Of a stretch of DNA of 64,000 nt, positions 35,601 through 47,214 are shown one piece after another (the stretch's first letter is position 1; each line of letters opens with the position of its first letter). The notes under the pieces are model-generated. The model worked only from the letters and a program-made list of their open reading frames with translations, was not told the origin of the DNA and made no database searches. The translations under genes and the position numbers were made by a program. This DNA comes from Bursaphelenchus xylophilus (lineage: Eukaryota; Nematoda; Chromadorea; Rhabditida; Aphelenchoididae), in contig CAJFCV020000001.1 in the NCBI GenBank assembly GCA_904066235.2, positions 5,208,001 to 5,272,000 of the forward strand, in the 5' to 3' direction.

Positions 35601-35765
35601 GTGGCCACATAATTACATTTGTTTTTTGATGTTGTGAATAATCATATTCTCTTTAGTAGACTGATTAATTAGGTAACGAATTCAAATTTTTGAACGGATC
35701 GGTGTCTGAGGTGTGGTTTTTTTTACACGGTTGACGAGTAAAAAGTTGTCTCTGCTGTTCCAGAA
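35601..35765. pseudogene. Relic of histone 3' ends downstream of H2B copy 1
   Basis: 35601-35643 repeats the H2B 3' trailer ('GTGGCCACATAATTACATTT', then TTTTTTGATGTTGTGAATAA) but lacks the left half of the stem-loop. The stretch to about 35765 resembles the H3-like relic after H2B copy 2 (shared 'GTTGTCTCTGCTGTTC'). Confidence 0.45.
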
Positions 35766-35815
35766 AATAAATATTCTTTGGTAGCCCTCATGCGAAAGTT
35801 TCATGCTGTTTGTTT

Positions 35816-35894
35816 GAGTTATTTTTATCACTATCGCATGAATAACTATAGTTCGTGAGTTATTTTTATCACTCGCATGAATAACTATAGTTCG
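35816..35894. repeat. Two tandem copies of a 38-40 bp repeat
   Basis: 35816-35855 and 35857-35894 share GAGTTATTTTTATCAC and CGCATGAATAACTATAGTTC; the first copy has three extra bases. It lies in the H2B-H4 spacer, 100 bases before the H4 TATA box. Confidence 0.8.
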
Positions 35895-35938
35895 CATTGC
35901 GCGCAAGAATGAGCAAAAATTTTGTAATTTGCTTTTGA

Positions 35939-36370
<432 letters not shown>

Positions 36371-36427
36371 GATCTCAACTCTTCTGATGCCCTCCAACAA
36401 CGTTCTCGTTTGTTATTGATCCCAAAC

Positions 36428-36443
36428 GGCCCTCTTTAGGGCC
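36428..36443 (+). promoter_or_regulatory. Histone 3' stem-loop, H4
   Basis: GGCCCTCTTTAGGGCC preceded by CCCAAAC, 58 bases after the stop codon; AATAAA follows at about 36486. Confidence 0.93.
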
Positions 36444-36494
36444 ACAAATGTAATTTTCTTACTTTTTATTGCTTGTGATTTTAGAATAAATGTA

Positions 36495-36735
36495 GTTGAA
36501 CTTTATGGAATGATTAATGTTCAACCTGTATGTTAGATTCTTGTGTTTTAGGTGGTGTTCGTATTTTGATAGAGTTCAGCTTCCAAACTCTGGAATAGTC
36601 GACGAAAGAATGGAAATTAATAATAAGGCTGATATTCTCTAGAGACCAGTAATTCTTCAACCTTGTGGAATGGTTATGTTCAAACGTGTATGTTAGATTC
36701 TTTGGTTTTTAGGTAGTGTTCGTATTTTGATAGGT
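36495..36735. repeat. Direct repeat of about 75 bp in the H4-H2A spacer
   Basis: 36495-36570 and 36658-36735 share TGTATGTTAGATTCTT, TTTTAGGT and GTGTTCGTATTTTGATAG in the same order. No coding potential. Confidence 0.65.
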
Positions 36736-37142
36736 TTTACAATTTTTCTTTCTTGGTAATCTAAACAGATTCCTGCAGCAGGAGGTGAATGCAAGGTGAT
36801 GTGGTAATAAATAGTAGAGCTTTAGTGAACAAATTTCAGTTATATTGCGCTTGATTCTTGTAAGGTTACATTTATGCATAGTTTTCTAAACTTTCGTTTT
36901 CGGTAGTGTGGATATCTCGCAAGATCTTGAAAGAAATGGAGTAATGAGGTGTAGACGGAGGAGTAAACAAGATCCTAGGTGGATTCACAACTCCTCTTAT
37001 TTCTCTGCGTCTCTCTTGAACTCCATACTCTCTCATTTGTTCGTTTTCGGGGGCAAAAACGGAAAAGCGCGGGGAAGCGAAACACTTGGCTCAAACGAGA
37101 GACTTGTCTTCTATTTACGACTCCGCCCACTCCACCAGGAGG

Positions 37143-37149
37143 TATAAAA
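37143..37149 (+). promoter_or_regulatory. TATA box of H2A
   Basis: TATAAAA, 76 bases before the ATG, after CTCCGCCCACTCCACCAGGAGG. Confidence 0.78.
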
Positions 37150-37218
37150 CAGAGAGAGGAAAGCTGGTCGACCTCATTGAGAATTCGAAACAACTCGCTC
37201 TCACCGCTTTCTACAACA

Positions 37219-37602
37219 ATGTCTGGACGTGGTAAAGGTGGAAAAGCCAAGACCGGAGGCAAGGCCAAGTCTCGCTCCAGCCGTGCCGGACTCCAGTTCC
37301 CCGTCGGTCGTCTTCACAGGATCCTCCGCAAAGGCAACTACGCCCAGCGTGTTGGTGCCGGCGCCCCTGTCTACCTGGCCGCTGTCCTCGAGTATCTGGC
37401 TGCTGAAGTTCTGGAGTTGGCTGGAAACGCTGCCCGTGACAACAAGAAGTCGAGAATCAACCCTCGTCATCTTCAGCTCGCCGTCAGAAATGACGAAGAG
37501 TTGAACAAGCTCCTCGCTGGTGTTACCATCGCCCAGGGTGGTGTCCTGCCCAACATCAACGCCGTCCTTCTGCCCAAGAAGACCGCTGAAAGCCAGTCCT
37601 AA
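37219..37602 (+). CDS. H2A: Histone H2A
   Basis: Intronless 127-residue canonical H2A: tail [20 protein letters not shown], '[20 protein letters not shown]', acidic patch '[10 protein letters not shown]' and tail '[11 protein letters not shown]'. There is no SQ(E/D)-phi end of the H2A.X type and no H2A.Z insert. The frame is open far upstream but the protein begins at 37219. Confidence 0.99.
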   Translation: MSGRGKGGKAKTGGKAKSRSSRAGLQFPVGRLHRILRKGNYAQRVGAGAPVYLAAVLEYLAAEVLELAGNAARDNKKSRINPRHLQLAVRNDEELNKLLAGVTIAQGGVLPNINAVLLPKKTAESQS

Positions 37603-37648
37603 GCCCATGATCTCGTTGGCTTCCGCCTGAGTGTTTCTGATCCCAAAC

Positions 37649-37664
37649 GGCCCTCTTTAGGGCC
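37649..37664 (+). promoter_or_regulatory. Histone 3' stem-loop, H2A
   Basis: GGCCCTCTTTAGGGCC with the CCCAAAC leader, 47 bases after the stop codon. Confidence 0.93.
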
Positions 37665-38061
37665 ACAATTATTAATATTATACTTGGTTCTCATTAAATT
37701 TGCGATTTTTTCATTGTATATTGTTTTTTTTGATTTGCATTGGTTTTCAGATAAATAAATGTCAATGGATGAAAGCTTTTGGACGGTAATGTTAGAATTC
37801 TTGATTTGTCGTTGACGTTTAGGTAAGGTAACTCAAAGTTGGAGAAAAACAGTTGAATCAGACTCGAAAGTGCCAAGGGAAATGTTCTCTGCAACCCTAA
37901 GTGTAGTTTTTTTGACGAGTTATGCATGTAGTTATCAAATTATGAAGTTTTGATCATGTACAATACCGGTATTGAAACAGGTTACCTGTTTCAGAAATTT
38001 GTTGATTTTCTATTTTGGGACAACAATCGTTTTTTTGGCGCCAAATCCTTCCTCAAAATAA

Positions 38062-38574
<513 letters not shown>

Positions 38575-38628
38575 GATGTGGATCTTCTACTCGGTCGACA
38601 AGCGACGCTGAATCTACTGATCCCAAAC

Positions 38629-38644
38629 GGCCCTCTTTAGGGCC
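38629..38644 (+). promoter_or_regulatory. Histone 3' stem-loop, H3
   Basis: GGCCCTCTTTAGGGCC with CCCAAAC leader, 55 bases after the stop; GAATAAATAA follows about 22 bases on. Confidence 0.93.
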
Positions 38645-39046
38645 ACAATTGGATGTAATTTTTGTTTGAATAAATAATTGTTGTGTTTATGGTTTTTTAA
38701 AAGGTTTGGAGATATAGATTTTAGATAAAGTTTACGGTCTTATCACTTTTATGGTCTAGTTTTAGACCTTGATTGGGGTTTTGAACGTCTTTCAAGGTTT
38801 CTTTTCAATGTTGTTTTATGTCGAAAATTCGGTAAACGTACGGCAAAAATGCAAGTAAAACTAAATTATTGATGTCACAGTCATTTAAAATATCTACAAA
38901 ACCCTGTAAATTATTGCTTTGCTGTTTTATACCTAAAAGTAATTGCTATTTCTCGTCCGAAATCCTTCATTCCAACCCTTTCCCGCGCTTTTCGGACCTC
39001 TCTTTCTGTAAGCCCCGCCCACTCCTCGCAGCTGCTCAGCAGGGAG

Positions 39047-39054
39047 TATAAAAA
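39047..39054 (+). promoter_or_regulatory. TATA box of H2B copy 2
   Basis: TATAAAAA, identical in context to H2B copy 1 for about 100 bases up to the ATG. Confidence 0.8.
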
Positions 39055-39120
39055 GGAGAGCGCTCCTTTCCTCTCCACAGTGTTCGTTCATTTGCTCGAC
39101 ACAACCGGCGATCAACAACT

Positions 39121-39492
39121 ATGGTTCCGAAGCCAACTGGAAAGGGTGCCAAGAAGGCGGTGAAGTCTACGAAGGTGGCGAAGACCGATGGAAAGAAGAG
39201 AAAGAAGTCCAGGAAGGAGACCTACTCCGTCTACATCTACCGTGTCCTCAAGCAGGTCCATCCCGACACCGGAATCTCCTCCAAAGCCATGAGCATCATG
39301 AACTCCTTCGTCAATGATGTCTTCGAACGTATTGCCGCTGAAGCTTCGCGCCTCGCCCAATACAACAAGCGCTCGACCATCTCATCCCGCGAAATCCAGA
39401 CTTCGGTCCGCCTGATTCTGCCCGGAGAGTTGGCTAAGCACGCTGTTTCTGAAGGCACCAAGGCCGTCACCAAGTACACCTCTTCGAAGTAA
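39121..39492 (+). CDS. H2B: Histone H2B, copy 2
   Basis: Predicted protein identical to the H2B at 35031 (123 aa). DNA similarity extends from about 38974 (promoter) through the coding region to about 39722, so this is a duplication of the whole transcription unit and its 3' flank. Only scattered synonymous changes separate the coding regions. Confidence 0.99.
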   Translation: MVPKPTGKGAKKAVKSTKVAKTDGKKRKKSRKETYSVYIYRVLKQVHPDTGISSKAMSIMNSFVNDVFERIAAEASRLAQYNKRSTISSREIQTSVRLILPGELAKHAVSEGTKAVTKYTSSK

Positions 39493-39540
39493 TATGGATT
39501 CGACTTCTGGCTACCGCTTCACACCCATTTGATCCCAAAC

Positions 39541-39556
39541 GGCCCTCTTTAGGGCC
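39541..39556 (+). promoter_or_regulatory. Histone 3' stem-loop, H2B copy 2
   Basis: GGCCCTCTTTAGGGCC, same leader as copy 1; AAATAAATAA follows at about 39593. Confidence 0.93.
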
Positions 39557-39664
39557 ACATATTATTTTACTTTGTTTTTTATGCTTTAAATGTAAATAAA
39601 TAATTTATATTCTCTTTAGTAGACTGGATGAATTAGGTGACGAGTTCAAATTTTCGTGAATCAC

Positions 39665-39740
39665 GCCTAACATTTGGATTTTTTACTCGGTCAACGGATG
39701 ACGTTGTCTCTGCTGTTCTCGAACGGTCCTCTTCAGGAGC
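39665..39740 (+). pseudogene. Relic of a histone H3 gene 3' end
   Basis: GCCTAACATTTGGATT then TTACTCGGTCAACGGATGACG aligns with the end of the intact H3 (GCCTAAGATGTGGATC, TACTCGGTCGACAAGCGACG), including the last Ala codon and stop. A decayed stem-loop, GGTCCTCTTCAGGAGC, follows at 39725-39740. The rest of the H3 coding region is absent. Confidence 0.6.
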
Positions 39741-39942
39741 ATGTTTTTTGTATTGTATGTAGAAAATTTATTGGCTTGTCTGAATCATTTTGGCCATTGT
39801 TGTAAGGGCTTTCTTGTAGATTCCGTCCCGAGTGTTACCTAAAACGGTTTTGAAACGAATCCATTAAATGCCAAAAATTTTGGCCTTCTGTATTTTGTTA
39901 AAAATAATTTTGGGGATTCCGATATTTTGTTGTGATAGTTTC

Positions 39943-42900
39943 ATGGCCGGAACGAGTAAAGAAATGACGGTTGTAGGAGAAAATGAAGAACTCGAGGATC
40001 ACCCAATCGATAGATTAATTGATTTGGCCACGGAAAATCCGAAGTTGGGAGCTGTTGAGCTTTGTCTCCTGCAGTCAAACTGTTTGAAAGAGTAAGTGAA
40101 GAGTTCTGTCTTTTCCTACGATTTAGGTTTCCAACGGATTTTGGAGAAGAGTCTGAGGGTTATCAAGATGCTTACGGCGAGGTTCAGAAGTTATTCATCC
40201 AAGTTTCTAACTTAAAAGTGGCTGCAGACCCTGCAGTTCAATGTAAAATCAACTCGGATGTATATTATTGGCTATTTCTAATTAAACGACTTGTTCCACA
40301 GATCTTCGAGAAAAATCAGAAGAGTTTGACAAAAATTATTCGACTAACTTTGGACGGATTGGTATTTCAACTAGCTCATGAGGAATATGACGATTTTGAA
40401 CGGTAGGGTTCATATTTTCTTTACTGTTTTGTGTTTTAGATGTGCGGTAGTTGTAACTCACATATTGCGCGATCTGGAGCCATACGCAAAGAGTGCTGCG
40501 ATTTTCTTGGCCATCCACAACATCGTGTCAAGTAAGAAGAAAAAGGCGAAGCAAGTGTACTTTGAATGGGCCAAGGATGCTCCGCAATCCACGAGTATTC
40601 TTATTCTTGAAGTTCTTTGGAAATTGCATGATCTGGGACTGGAAGCATGGAAAACGAGTAAGAAAAATATAATTTATATTGTGCATGAGTGTATTTTCTT
40701 TCATAATATCTGTTTTCTTGCTTCCAGGGCAAGAAATTGATATACTGGATGTTGGGCGTCTGATGAGATTCTCCTTTGAAGCGAAGCGCGACAGAATTTT
40801 AGACATCTGCCAAGAGAATTTGATAAAGATTTTGAAGAAGTCCAGTTTCGATTGCTTTATTTATCTCCGAGATCTGTTCTACCGATTGGGATTGCCATCG
40901 AAGCATCCCTTTTCTCTGGCGGTATCGGCCGTGATTCTGAGGAAATGGGCTTGTTTTGAACCGATGGAACCATTGGGAAGGGAGATCATCAACACAGTAA
41001 TCGATGGAAAGGTAAACTAAAACTACTAATTGATCACAATTATTGTTACAGGAAGAAGTAGTCGAGGTGTATTATGAGATCCTCTTCGAATTCCTCCGAG
41101 ATTCACATAGATGCATTGACGAAGAGAAATTAAAAAAAATTCTGGACCATTTGTGTAAAAATATCGATGAAACCATATCTCATCCATGGCGATTCAAGCT
41201 TTTCAATCTCTTCTTCACACTTAGGGATACCCAAATTCCAGTTCCTGCGAGTGTAAGTTGTTTGCAAAAGTTCAGAATATTGTAGTATATTTGATGATCT
41301 AATTTTTAAGATTCTTTTCCTTTTCAGTTTGCCATAAATTCTGTTCTCCCCCGGTACGACGAATTCAAGAAAGACCCAGCTTTGGGACCACTATTTATCC
41401 AATTAAAACACCTCTGCCATCTTGTTTTACAACAACGAGAGAGGCTTTTACAGGTAGCTGGAAGCAAATTCAAGGGGAAGAGCAAGGCGCAGAAGGCGCT
41501 TACAGCCCTGAAACCGGGATTGGGTAGGTTTCAACTGGATTTTCAATTTTATACAGGAAATGTAATATTAGACCAAAAAGGTTCTCAAATGTTACAGTAA
41601 CCCACAATTAAACGCAAAACTTTTGGGCTGAGCCGGGGATCGATCCCGGGACCTCTCGCACCCTAAGCGAGAATCATACCACTAGACCACTCAGCCGACG
41701 TTCAGCTTGCTCTTATCCACCGATCTGCTTCTCGGGATTCTTTGTCAATGGAGAGTAGCTTTGAAAACGTTTTGCGAAATGAAAAAGAAAAGAATAATTG
41801 GTTCAAAAAAGAAATCCTTCGAATGGTCAGCTCTTTCCGAGCGTGGCTGAGTGGTCTAGTGGTATGATTCTCGCTTAGGGTGCGAGAGGTCCCGGGATCG
41901 ATCCCCGGCTCAGCCCAGAATTTTTGATTTGGTGATCTGCATACTTGTTTCTACCGTAGTTACATTATTTTTTCTTTTTAGGCTCTCTTTTGTCCAGTAC
42001 TTACATTGAAGACAAGAAAAAGGAACAGCAGAAAGAAGGCGAGCAAAGCGAAGAACCAGAAAGTTCAAAGGTGGAAGAGCTCTTCAAGGGCATCAAAGTG
42101 GATGAGGAAGTTGTTTTAAGCAGCGATGAAGAAGAGGTGAAGGTTCTCGAAGTCAAACGGAAGAAGATAAGTAGTGGGATTGAGGTGATCGGAGAGAAAA
42201 AACCGAAAGTTGCAATTGTTGATGATTTGAACAAGATCCTCGTCCATCAAGAGGAGGACGCCAAAATTGAAGAGAATTCCGAGGTAAGAAGAATTATAAT
42301 GATTCATTTAATACCATATTTTTTAGGTACCTATCGAAATTGATGGTGACGAGGAAGAAATTTATGTTGAAGAAGAAGATGACGACGAAGTAGTGACCTT
42401 TTTGGATATGGAGATGCCAAAGAGGAGGGCTAAAGAGATCTTCCAGACCACGTTCGGGACAACGGAAGTCATCCCCGGCAGGCTCAAAGTGCGGCTTGAC
42501 CCATTGAAACCCAAGGAAATTGAGGTAAGAACGGCTCTTTATACTGAAGACGAGCGATAGGTTATGATGATTGAGTAGTTTTTAGCGGTTTGGTAGTTTA
42601 CAAAATTATAGAAAAAAATTTGGCAAAAAATTGGAAAAAGTATTCTTGGGCTGAGCCGGGGATCGATCCCGGGACCTCTCGCACCCTAAGCGAGAATCAT
42701 ACCACTAGACCACTCAGCCACGCTTCAAACAAGCCTTTTTCCACGAATGGGTTTCGGAGGCTTTCGAAGAAAGAAACGAACGCAAACTGGTTTTGGATTT
42801 GTTTTATAAGAACTGGGGAGATAATCAGTTCTTTGTGGTTTCGAAAAGTTTATTGCAATCGATGTAAATGTGTCATTTTTCGCATTTTTTTCTTTTGTAA

Positions 42901-43183
42901 AATTTTTGACGGCTTTATGTCAAGTGTAATTTAATTTTAATTTCAGGACGGCACAACCAATGTTATGGAAAACCGCTCGAATCCGCAGTTGGAAAAGAGG
43001 ATCCGCGATATCTTCGATCCGGTAAATTCCGAAAGAGAGATTGCAAAAGTGGCCAATGAATTAAATATCCGCGAAGAAGATCTGACTGGGGACTACAATA
43101 TTGGAGAAGAGGACCCCGAATTCATCAAAGAAACAGCCAATCAGATTGCGGAGATGTTCAAACAGCAGATGGGATTCAAATAA
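39943..43183 (+). CDS. Large helical-repeat protein with acidic C-terminal region, unrecognised
   Basis: About nine exons (first 39943-40091, then from about 40126, 40440, 40729, 41053, 41329-41523, 41982-42282, 42328-42524, 42947-43183) read in one frame to about 685 residues. The first two thirds are alpha-helical, Leu-rich segments of HEAT/ARM character ('[18 protein letters not shown]', '[18 protein letters not shown]', '[18 protein letters not shown]') with a Lys-rich end ('[17 protein letters not shown]'). The last third is highly charged ([31 protein letters not shown]). There is no signal peptide or membrane segment. The composition suggests a nuclear or nucleolar scaffold, but I do not recognise the family. 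Two introns contain tRNA-Pro genes. Confidence 0.75.
41625..41696 (-). tRNA. tRNA-Pro (AGG), intronic copy 1
   Basis: Complete cloverleaf on the minus strand: acceptor GGCTGAG/CTCAGCC, anticodon stem CTCGC/GCGAG with loop TTAGGGT (anticodon AGG), discriminator C. The T-loop reads ATCGATC instead of TTCRANN. It lies antisense in an intron of the helical-repeat gene, head-to-head with copy 2. Confidence 0.93.
41845..41916 (+). tRNA. tRNA-Pro (AGG), intronic copy 2
   Basis: Same sequence as copy 1, on the host gene strand in the same intron (41524-41981). A TTTTT terminator follows within ten bases. T-loop ATCGATC. Confidence 0.93.
42648..42719 (-). tRNA. tRNA-Pro (AGG), intronic copy 3
   Basis: Same tRNA, antisense in the last intron (42525-42946) of the helical-repeat gene; TTTTT terminator downstream on its strand. 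Confidence 0.93.
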
Positions 43184-45154
43184 TCTTGTTAAGTAACTTG
43201 TTTTATACGTCGGGGACAAGGATATTGTTTTGTTGTATTTTGGGTTGGGCATAGCTTAAAGTTGATGTTAAGATGTTCTAAATTTCTGGTTATACTTGAA
43301 TTTGTTGTTGAAGAACTGCACTGTTGTTGTTTTAATTCATTTTTGTTGATTTTTATTGTTACAAATAAACTCAAACAATGTAATTTTTGTCTCGCTGGTC
43401 CCTCTTGATCCGCCCAAATTCTCCAGGCCCCAAAAGCCATAAAAGTTGTGGAAAAAGTGTCGGCGGGTTACGCAATCCTCCTCCTGTATTCCCTTTCTTG
43501 GGCTTCCCCTCCAGAAGCACCTCTTTTACAATCGAAGCGCACGGAAAATAAAAGAGGGAATGAGGAAATTTTATTGGAAAAATCAAGTTGTAGGGTACCT
43601 TCTTCCCTCTTTTTTTGCCGCCCACCGGTCGTAAAAACGGGCGGAAAAGGCATGCGCGGACTTTTTTTTTTTTTTTTTGGCACTTCCGATCCACCTGGAT
43701 GCCATGGATCCGTTTATTTAATATGCGCAATGTTTGGGTTTAATTCAATTTATGGTGGGAATCAAACAAGTGTCGCCCCTTCTTTGTCATGCTTATGGTA
43801 ATCGGCGGGGCTTTATGACGTTCTGCTTGGAGGATCGGGCTAATTTCCGCACACTAATTATCAGAGACAAAGCCCGGGGGTGAGGGGGAAACCGATTCAG
43901 ATCATTTCTTTACATAGAGCTGAAATTATTTTCAAAATTTTTCAAAAATTTTCCCATGCTTTTCAAATTGCACCATTGATTTTACAGAGGAAAAACGTAT
44001 GGAGAACTGGTTTTTCAAGACATCGTTTCCTGAAAAGTGCGTTGGACCTCTAAGAAATCAAATTTTATATTATTTTAGGCCCTTTTATTGTGTTTTATGA
44101 AAAATTTTTGTTTAAAATTGTCTCTAATTGGCAGTTGGTTGTAAGCTGCTCCTTTTGATGACTTTATGGACTTGGAAATACAGTATGCCATCCAACATTT
44201 TAAATTTTTTTGTACGCTTTAAAATTTGTCATCATTTTAACCTCTAAAAAATGTTGATCTTTGAAAAATATTACAGTATGCGGCGGATATGTTTTGAAAA
44301 TTCCGTTACTTTTGAACCCTCCGTTCGGTGTTTCTTGATTGATTTTCTCGCGCGCGCCACCCGATGACCGAGCAAACAGAACGGTTACGGTAATTTCAAT
44401 TCGTTTTTAATCTCCCCGGAATTGAGTCATTGGTCTGGGGTTCTGAAAATGCGGGTCGTGGTCAGCTTTGCTGTTCTATAATTTTATTTTTAACCCTCGA
44501 TTACTGTAGTTTAAGTATGTTTGATAAAATGGACTATTGAAGTTTTGAACTTTAGTGGAATTGCTTGGACAATAGCTGGAAAATTTGCGGAAAATTGTTC
44601 ATTTAATCCTATGGGATCTGTGGGCAAAATAAGTTGCTTGTCCATCGTTATAATTGGACGGTAAAAGCGGCTCGATATTAAGATATCATGCATAATGCCT
44701 TTAAGAATTGTTGGTTCATTAATAAAACTGTCGCAAAAAGATGCAGAAATCACTTTTAATGCTAATTTGTAGTTTGGAGCACTAAATTGTTTACAGTACC
44801 CCTCGTTAAACAGAATGCCAGAGATGGCGGGAATTTTAAAACTTAAATTTTTGATTATTTAAACTTTTCGTCGGGCTTATTTTTACTATGGTTAAGCAAA
44901 GTATTGATCAAAATTTTCAAATATTTTTAGTCCAATTTATCCTGCACTAGCTTCGAAAAGCCATGCCGTAACTCCCTCCGCCAACCCTACCTCAGCTCGG
45001 GTCGAAAGAAAAGAAAATTAAAATCGAATCAGAAGTCTCTGAACTCGGAATCTGACCATAAACTTCGGGGATATAATAAAAGAAAGGGAAGGAGAAGGTC
45101 GTAACCAGAATAGACTGCACCCCACTCCCCAATCACCCGCCCGCTCCTGCTCCC
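43184..45154. other. 2-kb intergenic region upstream of the Wnt gene
   Basis: No confident gene. A plus-strand open stretch at 43408-43801 has a hydrophobic run followed by Lys-Arg sites but no ATG and no upstream exon. A T18 run (about 43661-43678) follows. Nothing else recognised. Confidence 0.45.
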
Positions 45155-46991
45155 ATGGCATACGGTACTCTGATGGCGGTGATCTGTCTGGGGATCAGCA
45201 TTCGACAGAGCTTCGGGTCCTTCAGGAATTATGTCAAGCCGCCCGATGAGCTGTTTCAGGTGAGATTTGTGATGCTGTAGGAGAAGGTAAACAAAAGAGT
45301 TACAATTTCTCAGTTTTAAAAGTAATGAAACGTAAAACAAAAATTATCTCAAGGTTTGGCAAACGTGCCCTAGGGACTTTTATAACAAATTTTTTGAAGT
45401 ACTATCTTTTGCGTCACCCAATTTTGCGGGAAGAGACAGCCAGAAAAAAGGAGTTGTTGTTCTCTAAGCGTTATATTTCCCCAAAAGTATCAAGAACTTT
45501 AGTTTCTCAAAAAAAAAACGTTCTGGCTCTGCAAAGCACGCGTTAAAAATCTCTCATAGCTATATTATAAAATCTCAATTTCTTCCGATATTCAAATTCA
45601 CACTATTATTTGAGAGAAAAATTAAATCTATGTCACTCTAAAAGTATGAATTTTGTAACATTTTCAGGGCTGTTCCCCTGAGCTCCAACATGTCCATTCC
45701 TTTAAACATTTTACCTCAACTTGTAAAACCCAGCCAGCATTAGCCATAGTTGCCTTTGAAGGGATAATTGATGCGATGGAGGAGTGCCGAGAGAGGATGA
45801 GATTCCAGCCATGGGATTGCTCACAGCCGGGCACAGTTCTCCATGAACCATCGCTGCTCAGATACGGTAAGAGTTATTTTAATTTTTTTTATTTGAAAAT
45901 GGTAAAATACGAGTGGCATTATGAAGTCTATTTTTCCTTAAATTTTTTTTTCACAAATTTTCAGTCATCAGAAAATAAAAAAAAATAAAAAACCTTTCCA
46001 GGCTACCGAGAATCGGCCTATCTGCTGGCCATGAGTGCCGCGGGAGCGGCCTGGGGCGTCTCGACGGCCTGCGCTCAGGGTTGGCTAGCCGAATGCAAAT
46101 GTATCCCGCCAAAAATCAACACCGATCATATGGATGCGCAACAAATCGAGGAGTTGTCGCAGGACCCGGATTGGCAGTGGAGTGGATGCTCTTTCGGGGT
46201 TCAATATGGCATCGGGACCTCCAGAAAGTTGTTCACAAGAACTGCTGGGCACTTGAGAGGGCCGTTGAAGCGGCTGGAAAAACATAATCTCAAAGCTGGA
46301 CGATTGGTATGATAACAGGGGACTTAAAAAAAATTCTTTTTAAGTCATGGATAATATTTTTCGGGAAAATAGTTTTTGTTAAGAAAAGAAAAACTTTTTT
46401 CTGAAGTTTTAAGACAAATTAGAGTATGTTTCGAAGTAAAAAATATATATTGTAGGCAGTAAAAAAGACCCTAATCCAGCAATGTAAATGCCATGGAGTG
46501 AGTGGAAGTTGTCAGCAAAAAACGTGCTGGAAAAAGGTGGCCGACCTCAAAACAATATCAGATTACATCACTGACAAGTACTACAAAGCCAGGCAGCTTA
46601 TCAATGAAGGCACCAGAGTCAAGAGCTCTGATTTGGTAATCATTTTTTCAATATTTTCTAAAAAATTTTCAAAAATGCCCTAAAGTCATACTTCTGCAGA
46701 TTTATTTGGAACAAAGCCCAGAAACCTGTACGCCCTTCACGTACGAGGTGAAACAACGTCGATCACTGCCGAGGATATGCAATTGGAGGAACGAGACGCA
46801 TTCCATGGGCGACTGTAATACTTTATGTTGTGGTAGAGGGTTTACGGTAGGTTGATAATCAATTTATCGATATGCTTTAGGTACGACACGAACCCGTCAC
46901 CTACAAATGCGATTGTAAAATTGTGTGGTGCTGTAATTTACAATGCAACGAGTGTCTGCAACATCAATGGGTCTCAACTTGTAATAATTAA
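45155..46991 (+). CDS. Wnt family secreted ligand
   Basis: Secreted lipid-modified signalling protein acting through Frizzled. Six exons (45155-45259, 45668-45866, 46002-46306, 46456-46635, 46700-46846, 46881-46991) give 348 residues. Short hydrophobic N-terminus (YGTLMAVICLGISI), 'QPWDCSQPG', 'YRESAYLLAMSAAGAAWGVSTACA', the Porcupine acylation site in 'CKCHGVSGSCQQKTCW', and the Cys-rich C-terminal domain ('CNTLCCGRGF', 'CDCKIVWCCNLQCNEC'). Cysteine spacing is canonical. I cannot assign it to one of the nematode Wnts (lin-44, egl-20, cwn-1, cwn-2, mom-2) by eye. The exon-4 motif has QQ where most Wnts have a small residue pair (SGSCT-KTCW). Confidence 0.95.
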
Positions 46992-47127
46992 TTCTAATTT
47001 AAGCTAGATTTTTAGCTATTATGTTATGAAGAAAGCTTTAATACTAATGGTAGAAATTAAAGTCTAACAAAAAATTAGTCTGCATTATATTTTTATGTAC
47101 ACAAATTTCACAAAGCAAAAAACGTTC

Positions 47128-47199
47128 CTCCCCGGCCGGGAATCGAACCCGGGTCTCGCACGTGACAGGCGCGGATACTTACCACTATACTACCGAGGA
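47128..47199 (-). tRNA. tRNA-Asp (GTC)
   Basis: Cloverleaf on the minus strand: acceptor TCCTCGG/CCGGGGA, anticodon stem CGCGC/GTGCG with loop CTGTCAC (anticodon GTC), T-arm CCGGG-TTCGATT-CCCGG with canonical T54, discriminator G. TTTTTT terminator follows. It sits 15 bases after the PDZ gene stop codon on the same strand, so it lies in that gene's 3' UTR or flank. Confidence 0.95.
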
Positions 47200-47214
47200 C
47201 ACACCTGAAAGCTC

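Noticed and set aside
43408..43801. Possible neuropeptide-like precursor with a hydrophobic leader and KR sites
   Set aside because: The apparent start is GTG, there is no in-frame ATG after the stop at 43406, and the frame runs into a poly-T tract.
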